Positions 1 through 6,520 of a stretch of 12,726 bases of DNA are shown piece by piece. Position 1 is the first letter of the stretch. Every line of letters begins with the position of its first letter. The notes below the pieces were generated by a model. It made no database searches and was not told the DNA's origin. It saw nothing but the letters and a program-made list of their open reading frames with translations. Origin of the DNA: Mucilaginibacter sp. (lineage in GTDB: Bacteria > Bacteroidota > Bacteroidia > Sphingobacteriales > Sphingobacteriaceae); NCBI GenBank assembly GCA_025934475.1, contig JAICXZ010000023.1, positions 1-12,726 of the forward strand, given 5' to 3'. The translations under genes were made by a program, and so were the position numbers.

Positions 1-1469
1 CCTGCATCAACTTTGTGAACCTTACTGTTGCGCGCTCACTAAAGAGAGCCAAAGAGATAGGCATCCGCAAAGTAGTTGGTGGTCAGCGTAATCAACTGAT
101 CTTGCAATTTTTGGGCGAATCATTCATCCTAAGCTTTATCGCATTTGCTTTGTCCGTAGCTCTTGTCATACTCGTGTTGCCTTTCTTCAATACGCTTGCG
201 AATAAGGCTCTTGCGTTCTCATACCTGATGAGTTTTAAATTGGTTGCTGGTTATATAGGTATTTTCTTATTAACAGGCTTACTGGCCGGTTTTTACCCTG
301 CACTGGTGCTATCGGGCTTCAACCCGGTTCAGTCGTTATACAATCGCAATCAATATGCAGGTAAAAATTACCTGTCTAAGGGATTGGTGATCCTGCAGTT
401 TACGCTGGCGACTTTCCTTATTATATCTACCATCACCATTTACTCCCAGTTTAGCTACCTGATGAATTTTGATTTAGGTTATAATGACAAGGACGTGGTA
501 TCGATAAATACGTTCGGAATAGACAAAAACAAGCTTCCGACATTTAAAGCCGAATTGTCAAAAGATCCCAACATTCTTGGAGTTACTGCCGATCAGGGCG
601 GACGCTGGGGTACGATGGCACATATCAATGGCGACCACCAGCAAATGTTCGACATGAAACATATCGACGAAGATTATTTGCCATTGTTCCAGGTGCAGGT
701 AGTGAAAGGTCGTAATTTTTCAAAAGCTATGACATCCGACACCGGGAATGCCGTGTTGGTAAACGAAGAGTTCGTCAAACAGGCCGGCTGGAAAAACCCG
801 GTAGGTGAAGTGGTTGACTTCTTTTACAATAAGAAAAAATACAATGTGGTTGGGGTTGTCAAGGACTATCATTTCCTGTCGCTCACAGAAAAAATGTCGC
901 CTATATTGTATACCATGAACCCGCAAATTGGATGGGGTAATATATTCGTTAAGATCAGCGATAAAAACAAATCGGAATCGCTGGATCGGATTCAGAAGGA
1001 ATTCAAAGCCGATTTTCCGACCATGCCTTACCAATATAAATTTAAAGAAGCCGAAGTTGCCGAGCAATATGATAAAGAAGCGAAATGGAAACAGATCGTA
1101 AGCTTTGGCGCCATCCTAACAATATTCATTTCGTGTATTGGTTTATTTGGGCTGGCAACATTATCTGCCGAACGCCGCAGGAAGGAAATAGGCATCCGTA
1201 AAGTATTGGGCGCAAGTGTTGAAGGTATAGTCAGGAAACTATCTACAGACTTTGCGGTGCTGGTTTTGATTTCAGCAATAATATCCGTGCCGGCGGCTTG
1301 GTGGGCGATGCATAAGTGGCTCGAAAATTATCCGTACCGGATTGATATCAATGTCTGGATATTCATGCTTGCAGCGGTATTTGTATTGCTGATTGCGCTG
1401 GTAACAGTAAGCTTTCAGACGATTAAAGCGGCAATTGCCAACCCGGTGAATAGCCTGAGATCGGAGTAG
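1..1469 (+). CDS. Double MacB/FtsX-type ABC transporter permease, 5'-truncated (permease 1)
   Basis: Inner-membrane ABC permease whose beginning lies before the window. The frame is open from base 3 and reads C-I-N-F-V-N-L-T-V-A-R-S; the same CINF/CVNF block sits near residue 300-307 in the complete neighbours, so about 305 residues are missing and the full protein would be near 795 aa. The GTG at 15 is therefore internal, not a start. Visible in order: the end of TM2, coupling motif KEIGIRKVVG, TM3 (LGESFILSFIAFALSVAL), TM4 ending in GFYPALVLSGFNP, TM5 (KGLVILQFTLATFLIIST), a periplasmic domain with GRNFS and VVGVVKDYHF, TM6 with a second EIGIRKVLG motif, TM7, TM8 and the C-terminus NPVNSLRSE. 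TM order and motifs identify the MacB/FtsX family; the substrate cannot be told. Its coupling region (EIGIRKVVG) most resembles permease 5, and both genes are followed by the same hexamer repeat. Confidence 0.93.
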   Translation, partial: CINFVNLTVARSLKRAKEIGIRKVVGGQRNQLILQFLGESFILSFIAFALSVALVILVLPFFNTLANKALAFSYLMSFKLVAGYIGIFLLTGLLAGFYPALVLSGFNPVQSLYNRNQYAGKNYLSKGLVILQFTLATFLIISTITIYSQFSYLMNFDLGYNDKDVVSINTFGIDKNKLPTFKAELSKDPNILGVTADQGGRWGTMAHINGDHQQMFDMKHIDEDYLPLFQVQVVKGRNFSKAMTSDTGNAVLVNEEFVKQAGWKNPVGEVVDFFYNKKKYNVVGVVKDYHFLSLTEKMSPILYTMNPQIGWGNIFVKISDKNKSESLDRIQKEFKADFPTMPYQYKFKEAEVAEQYDKEAKWKQIVSFGAILTIFISCIGLFGLATLSAERRRKEIGIRKVLGASVEGIVRKLSTDFAVLVLISAIISVPAAWWAMHKWLENYPYRIDINVWIFMLAAVFVLLIALVTVSFQTIKAAIANPVNSLRSE

Positions 1470-1492
1470 CAGTGGCAGTTGCAGTAGCAGTC
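1469..1492 (+). repeat. Hexamer tandem repeat (GCAGTN) x4 overlapping the stop codon
   Basis: Four uninterrupted six-base units of the form GCAGTN, with N = G, T, A, C in order. The first G is the last base of the TAG stop of permease 1. A three-unit version occupies the same place after permease 5 (11510-11527). Function unknown; it lies outside any reading frame. Confidence 0.85.
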
Positions 1493-1496
1493 GGTT

Positions 1497-1532
1497 ACCA
1501 ATGAACTAATGAACAATTGAACCAATGAACTA
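1497..1532 (+). repeat. Octamer tandem repeat (ACNAATGA-like), 4.5 units, upstream of permease 2
   Basis: Eight-base units start at 1497, 1505, 1513 and 1521, with a partial unit from 1529 that runs up to the start codon at 1535. Units one and four are identical; units two and three differ at one or two positions. The 12-mer ACCAATGAACTA occurs twice here (1497, 1521) and once in the spacer before permease 4 (6497), so the two spacers share one repeat family. There is no Shine-Dalgarno sequence; this A-rich tract is the leader of permease 2. Confidence 0.85.
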
Positions 1533-1534
1533 CC

Positions 1535-3943
1535 ATGATTAGAAACTTCATCAAAACAGCCATCCGTACTTTGAGGAAAAACATCGGGTTTACGGCTATC
1601 AATGTGCTCGGGCTTTCGGTGGGCTTAGCTACATGTTTGCTCATCGTATTTTACGTGGTGGATGAATTAAGCTACGACAAATACAATACCAAGGCGGATA
1701 GGATATATCGTGTTACAGTAAAAGCCATGCTGAACGGGCATGGGGGCGAATATGCTACTACCGAGGGGCCGCTCGAGGCTGCTTTAAAAGATAATTTCCC
1801 CGAAATTGACAAAGTAACTCGTCTAATAGATAATAATGGTATCGCGGTCTCAGCGTCGAAATTCAGCATCCGTAAAGGCAACAGTAATATCCAGGAGAAG
1901 AAAGTAGTTTACACCGAGTCGAGCCTCTTTGATGTGTTTACATTGCCTATGGTTGCCGGCGAACCTAAAACCTCACTCGACCAGCCTCATACTGCTGTTG
2001 TTACTGAAAGTACTGCTCAAAAGTATTTCGGCAAAACGGATGTGGTGGGGCAGGTGCTGACTATAAATGATACCAGCCTTTACCGCATTACTGGTGTAAT
2101 AAAAAATATTTCTTTGCAATCGCACTTCAATTACGATTTCTTCCTGTCGTTCTCGACCTTGCCCGAAAGTCATTGGAAAGGCTGGGGCTATAGTGGCGTG
2201 CACAATTATCTACTGCTAAGACCGGGCGCAAATATCAAAAGCCTGGAATCGCGTATTGCACAGCTCGAGATCGAAAATTCGCCCGTGCAAGCGGGAGTTT
2301 GGACAACCGGCGGCAACTATCTCAAAACCGAGTTGACCCCTTTGCTTAATATTCACTTGAAATCAAATGCAGAACTTGAGCTAGATAAGGGTGGCAGCAT
2401 GCAATACGTTTATATCTTCTCTTTTATAGCAGTGATCATACTGCTGATTGCCTGTGTCAATTTCATGAACCTGTCGACGGCACGTTCGGCCAACAGGGCA
2501 AAAGAAGTAGGGGTGAGGAAGGTTCTGGGTTCAGCTCGTAAATACCTGGTAGCGCAATTTTTGACCGAATCAATATTGGTCACGTTGCTATCGACCATCA
2601 TTGCAATAATGCTGGCAATTCTGCTACTGCCATTATTCAACCAGATTTCGGGGAAGCAACTAGGTTTTACTATTCAATCATTAACCTGGCTTGTACCGTC
2701 ACTAATCGCTATTGTAGTTGTGGTTGGATTTTTAGCTGGTTCCTACCCGGCGTTATACCTTTCAGGTTTTCAACCTATACAGGTATTGAAAGGAAAACTG
2801 GCCTTTGGTTTTAAAAGCAGCTTATTGAGAAGTTCGCTTGTTGTATTCCAATTTGGCATTTCTATAATGCTCATTATCTGTACGCTCGTGATTTATAACC
2901 AGCTAAACTATATCCATAATAAGAATCTTGGTTTTGACCGAAGCCAGGTTCTGGTGGTTAAAAATACCAATATACTGGGTAAGCAGGCCGGGGTATTGAA
3001 ACAGGAAATAAAACAGTTGCCTGGCGTAGCGAATGCCACTATGTCTTTATATCAGCCTACGGGTGACGACCGTCTGAAAACAGGTTTGTTCCCTGATCGC
3101 GAAATTGATGTCAAGAAAGACATCCTGAGCGAATTCTGGTCGGTTGATGATGATTATATCAACACCATGGGCCTGCAATTGGTATCGGGGCGTAATTTCT
3201 CAAAACAAATGGCCTCTGACACTGCAGCCGTCATCGTGAACGAAGCATTTGCTCAAAAATTTGGACAGAAGGATCCGCTGGGTAAATTTATTTACCGCGA
3301 CTCCTATGGCGTGCAGCAATTCCACATTGTGGGCGTTGTCAAAAACTTTCATTTTGAATCGCTTCGGGACAAAATATCTCCGCTGGTGCTGGTTTATGCA
3401 CAGGATAATGGCGCCATCAGCGTAAAGGTAAAAACGGCTGACCTTTCGGGGCTGATGTCGCAGATCGAAGATAAATGGAAGCGGTTCTCGCCAAATCAAC
3501 AGTTTAGCTACACGTTTATGGACCAGGATTTTGATGCCACATATCGCTCGGAGAACCGGCTTGGTACGCTATTTATATCATTCAGCACATTGGCGATTCT
3601 TATTGCTTGCCTTGGACTTTTTGGTTTGGCTGCCTATGCAGCAGAACAGCGCACAAAAGAAATCGGTATTCGCAAAGTGCTGGGGGCAAGTGTGTCTGGC
3701 ATTGTTGGTATGCTATCGATAGACTTTATCAAATTAGTGGTGGTATCTATTCTCGTCGCATCGCCGCTCGCCTGGTATTTCATGAATAAATGGTTGCAGG
3801 ATTTTGCCTATCGTACAGCGTTTCACTGGTGGATATTGGGCATAGCCGGGGCTGTTGCTATACTGATTGCATTTGCGACAATCAGTTTTCAGTCGGTCAA
3901 AGCTGCGCTGGCGAATCCGGTGAAGAGTCTTCGCTCGGAATAG
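1535..3943 (+). CDS. Double MacB/FtsX-type ABC transporter permease, 802 aa (permease 2)
   Basis: Full-length inner-membrane ABC permease. Approximate layout: amphipathic N-terminus MIRNFIKTAIRTL; TM1 19-43; periplasmic MacB-type core domain 44-288 (TGVIKN near 186-191); TM2 290-312; coupling motif EVGVRKVLG 324-332; TM3 342-366; TM4 386-409 ending in GSYPALYLSGFQP; TM5 430-453; second periplasmic domain 455-676 with GRNFS (552-556) and HIVGVVKNFHFESL; TM6 679-702; second coupling motif EIGIRKVLG 709-717; TM7 730-750; TM8 764-786; C-terminus NPVKSLRSE. Each half matches one four-TM MacB-like unit, so one chain could supply both transmembrane halves. ATP binding must come from a separate MacB/LolD-type ATPase, not present here. 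The ATG at 1535 is chosen because MIRNxxKTAxRN is shared by all complete neighbours. It is closest to permease 3. Substrate unknown: peptide/toxin efflux, lipoprotein handling or envelope sensing are all possible. Confidence 0.95.
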   Translation: MIRNFIKTAIRTLRKNIGFTAINVLGLSVGLATCLLIVFYVVDELSYDKYNTKADRIYRVTVKAMLNGHGGEYATTEGPLEAALKDNFPEIDKVTRLIDNNGIAVSASKFSIRKGNSNIQEKKVVYTESSLFDVFTLPMVAGEPKTSLDQPHTAVVTESTAQKYFGKTDVVGQVLTINDTSLYRITGVIKNISLQSHFNYDFFLSFSTLPESHWKGWGYSGVHNYLLLRPGANIKSLESRIAQLEIENSPVQAGVWTTGGNYLKTELTPLLNIHLKSNAELELDKGGSMQYVYIFSFIAVIILLIACVNFMNLSTARSANRAKEVGVRKVLGSARKYLVAQFLTESILVTLLSTIIAIMLAILLLPLFNQISGKQLGFTIQSLTWLVPSLIAIVVVVGFLAGSYPALYLSGFQPIQVLKGKLAFGFKSSLLRSSLVVFQFGISIMLIICTLVIYNQLNYIHNKNLGFDRSQVLVVKNTNILGKQAGVLKQEIKQLPGVANATMSLYQPTGDDRLKTGLFPDREIDVKKDILSEFWSVDDDYINTMGLQLVSGRNFSKQMASDTAAVIVNEAFAQKFGQKDPLGKFIYRDSYGVQQFHIVGVVKNFHFESLRDKISPLVLVYAQDNGAISVKVKTADLSGLMSQIEDKWKRFSPNQQFSYTFMDQDFDATYRSENRLGTLFISFSTLAILIACLGLFGLAAYAAEQRTKEIGIRKVLGASVSGIVGMLSIDFIKLVVVSILVASPLAWYFMNKWLQDFAYRTAFHWWILGIAGAVAILIAFATISFQSVKAALANPVKSLRSE

Positions 3944-3991
3944 AGATTAAAGACCAGCGATGGTGCAAAATAAATTGACAAAGCTTGCAAC

Positions 3992-4008
3992 CTGCTTTGA
4001 ATAAGCAG
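3992..4008 (+). other. Small hairpin in the 94-bp spacer between permeases 2 and 3
   Basis: CTGCTT (3992-3997) pairs with AAGCAG (4003-4008) around a five-base loop. No T-run follows, so it is not a convincing intrinsic terminator; it may be a weak mRNA structure in a shared transcript. The rest of this spacer (3944-4037) shows no phased repeats, no clear promoter and no Shine-Dalgarno sequence. Confidence 0.35.
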
Positions 4009-4037
4009 CGTCTGATAAATTAAAAACTAACCGGCTT

Positions 4038-6461
4038 ATGATCAGGAATTACATTAAAACCGCATTTCGTAACCTTTTGAAGAATAAAGGCTTTACCGCA
4101 ATTAATGTGCTTGGTCTGGCGCTAGGTCTTGCAACCTGCCTGCTCATTGTTTTTTATGTATTCGACGAGCTTGGGTACGACAAGTACAATTTAAATGCTG
4201 ATAGGATATATCGCATCAACACGGATATTAAATTCGGCGGTAATGAAAGTTCGTCGGCTGATGCTCCCGCCCCGACCGCAGCAACATTGAAAGCTGATTT
4301 TCCCGAGATTGAACAAGCAACAAGATTCAGGGTACAGGGCGGCAACCAGGTTAAAAAAGGTACCCAGAGCATCCAGGAAAACGCGATGGTGTATGCCGAC
4401 CCAACCATATTCGATGTCTTCACATTGCCAATGATCAATGGCGACCCTAAAACGGCGTTGAAAGATCCGCATTCTGTAGTGATCAGTCAAAAAATGGCCG
4501 AAAAATACTTTAATACTATCAATGCTGTTGGTAAAGTGTTAACCTTTAATGACACTTCGCTTTATAAAGTAACCGGTGTGATTAAAAATATTCCTTCGCA
4601 ATCGCACTTTCATTTCGATTTTTTTATCTCGATGCCGTCATTGGCCGAAAGCAGGGAAAATGCTTGGTTCAACAGTAATTTCAAGACCTATTTATTGTTA
4701 AGACCCGGTGCCGATATCAATGGATTGAAAGCCAAATTGCCTGAGTTTATGCGTAAACACGCGGGCCCTCAGTTACTCGATGTCTTGCATTTGACTTTTG
4801 ATAAGTTTGAACAAAGCGGCAACTATTATAAGTTCAGCATTACACCATTGGCCAAAATACACCTGCAATCGAACATACGGGATGAATTTGAAGCCAATGG
4901 CAGCCTTCAAATGGTATATATACTTTCTGCCATAGCGGGGTTGATATTGTTGATTGCCTGTGTCAATTTTATGAATCTTTCTACAGCGCGTTCTGCAAAC
5001 AGGGCCAAAGAAGTTGGGGTTCGCAAAGTATTAGGTTCGGCCCGCAAATACCTTATCGCGCAATTTCTTATTGAATCCATCATGGTAACCCTGGTCGGGG
5101 CGATTATAGCCGTATTTGCTGCATGGGCTCTTCTCGGTTTATTTAATAACCTTTCAGGCAAAGAACTGGCCATCACCCCGCAAATACTTTTATGGTTATT
5201 ACCCTCATTATTAGTATTCATTATTGTTATTGGTTGCCTGGCCGGTTCGTATCCCGCATTATATCTTTCAAGCTTTCAGCCCATCCAGGTACTTAAAGGA
5301 AAGCTGGCCGCCGGATTCAAAGGAAGCGTATTGCGCAATGTATTGGTGGTAGGGCAGTTTGCTATTTCAATAGGCCTTATTATCGGTACCCTGGTAATCT
5401 ATAATCAGCTCAAATATATTCAAACTAAGGACGTTGGATTTAATCGCGAACAAGTACTTACGGTATGGGATACATGGACACTTGGCGATAAAACCAAAAC
5501 ATTTAAACAAGAGATCAGCCAGCTGGCAGGTGTGCAATCCGCCACCATGACGGGTTACCTGCCCACTTCCGGTGTAAATAACAACTCTTCGCTTTCTAAG
5601 GACCCGGTGATGGATCAGAAACGCGCCATATTAAGTTCGATATGGTTTGTGGATCAGGATTATATTCCTACGCTCGGCATGAAAATGGTCGCTGGTAGAA
5701 ATTTTTCCCGCCAGATGAGTACTGATTCCACAGCGATCATCATCAATGAATCGGCCGCAAAATTATTGGCTTTTCCCGATCCATTAAACAAACTGTTATA
5801 CCTTCCACAGGACAATATGGCTAAAGTGATGAAGCCTTATCACATTGTGGGTGTTGTAAAGGATTTCAACTTCAAATCGTTGCGTGAAAACGTAACACCG
5901 GTGATTCTTTTTAATGATAATAACACCGGCGCAATATCCATTCGGATGAAGTCGGCCGACCTTGAAGCTTTGGTTTACCAGGTAAAAGACAAATGGACAA
6001 AATTTGCACCAAATCAGGCCTTTAATTATTCGTTTATGGACGGTGATTTCGACAAACTCTATCGTACGGAGCAACGTACAGGCCAAATAGCGGTATCATT
6101 TACATCACTGGCTATCATTATTGCCTGCTTGGGCTTGTTTGGCCTGGCTGCATATGCTGCCGAACAGCGTACCAAAGAGATTGGCATACGTAAAGTATTG
6201 GGCGCCAGTATTTCAAATATAATAGGTATGCTTTCTAAAGATTTTATAAAGCTGGTAATGTTAGCCATTTTGGTTGCCGTTCCAATTGCGTGGTATTTTA
6301 TGCATAAATGGCTGCAGGGATTTGCTTACCACCGGGATATACAATGGTGGATAGTTGCTGCAGCCGGTGCAGGCGCAATACTGATAGCGTTTATAACTAT
6401 CAGTTTCCAATCCATTAAAGCAGCTTTGACGAATCCTGTTAAGAGTCTTAGGAGCGAATAA
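4038..6461 (+). CDS. Double MacB/FtsX-type ABC transporter permease, 807 aa (permease 3)
   Basis: Full-length paralogue, closest to permease 2. Approximate layout: TM1 19-43; periplasmic core domain 44-290 (NDTSLYKVTGVIKNIPSQSH is nearly the same as in permease 2); TM2 291-313; coupling motif EVGVRKVLG 325-333; TM3 343-369; TM4 385-410 with GSYPALYLSSFQPIQVLKG; TM5 431-454; second periplasmic domain 456-684 with GRNFS and HIVGVVKDFNF; TM6 686-709; EIGIRKVLG 714-722; TM7 735-755; TM8 769-790; C-terminus NPVKSLRSE. The block from CVNFMNL through RKYL is the same protein sequence as in permease 2, but more than half of the codons checked differ, so the copies are old and under purifying selection rather than recently converted. 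It has 94 bp upstream and 59 bp downstream on the same strand, fitting co-transcription with neighbours. The ATG at 4038 is fixed by the family N-terminus MIRNYIKTAFRNL. Substrate unknown; the ATPase must act in trans. Confidence 0.95.
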   Translation: MIRNYIKTAFRNLLKNKGFTAINVLGLALGLATCLLIVFYVFDELGYDKYNLNADRIYRINTDIKFGGNESSSADAPAPTAATLKADFPEIEQATRFRVQGGNQVKKGTQSIQENAMVYADPTIFDVFTLPMINGDPKTALKDPHSVVISQKMAEKYFNTINAVGKVLTFNDTSLYKVTGVIKNIPSQSHFHFDFFISMPSLAESRENAWFNSNFKTYLLLRPGADINGLKAKLPEFMRKHAGPQLLDVLHLTFDKFEQSGNYYKFSITPLAKIHLQSNIRDEFEANGSLQMVYILSAIAGLILLIACVNFMNLSTARSANRAKEVGVRKVLGSARKYLIAQFLIESIMVTLVGAIIAVFAAWALLGLFNNLSGKELAITPQILLWLLPSLLVFIIVIGCLAGSYPALYLSSFQPIQVLKGKLAAGFKGSVLRNVLVVGQFAISIGLIIGTLVIYNQLKYIQTKDVGFNREQVLTVWDTWTLGDKTKTFKQEISQLAGVQSATMTGYLPTSGVNNNSSLSKDPVMDQKRAILSSIWFVDQDYIPTLGMKMVAGRNFSRQMSTDSTAIIINESAAKLLAFPDPLNKLLYLPQDNMAKVMKPYHIVGVVKDFNFKSLRENVTPVILFNDNNTGAISIRMKSADLEALVYQVKDKWTKFAPNQAFNYSFMDGDFDKLYRTEQRTGQIAVSFTSLAIIIACLGLFGLAAYAAEQRTKEIGIRKVLGASISNIIGMLSKDFIKLVMLAILVAVPIAWYFMHKWLQGFAYHRDIQWWIVAAAGAGAILIAFITISFQSIKAALTNPVKSLRSE

Positions 6462-6520
6462 CTAGTTAACCAGTTAACTAGTCAACAAATCAACGAACCA
6501 ATGAACTAACAAACTAAACC
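6459..6520 (+). repeat. Octamer tandem repeat filling the whole spacer, stop codon to start codon
   Basis: From the T of the TAA stop of permease 3 the sequence divides into seven consecutive eight-base units (starting 6459, 6467, 6475, 6483, 6491, 6499, 6507) plus six bases, ending directly at the ATG of permease 4. Units follow approximately YAAYNARY: the first and third are identical (TAACTAGT), and later ones drift through CAACAAAT and CAATGAAC to TAACAAAC. CAATGAAC also occurs as a unit in the spacer upstream of permease 2. There is no Shine-Dalgarno sequence and no recognisable promoter. Confidence 0.85.
6461..6482. repeat. Near-perfect palindrome, 10-bp arms with 2-bp centre
   Basis: ACTAGTTAAC (6461-6470) and GTTAACTAGT (6473-6482) are exact reverse complements separated by CA. 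The palindrome begins with the last base of the permease 3 stop codon and lies inside the octamer array, so it may simply result from alternating TAACTAGT/TAACCAGT units. It could form a cruciform or RNA hairpin, or act as a dyad binding site. No poly-T tract follows. Confidence 0.7.

Noticed and set aside
15..20. GTG as the start of the first permease
   Set aside because: The frame is open upstream and encodes CINF, which joins the conserved CINF(V/M)NL block found near residue 300 of the complete copies; the gene is truncated by the window.
720..1067. Minus-strand open frame of 115 codons opposite permease 1
   Set aside because: It lies wholly inside a strongly conserved permease frame, has no recognisable domain or leader, and similar antisense frames recur at homologous places in the paralogues, so they are shadows of codon structure.
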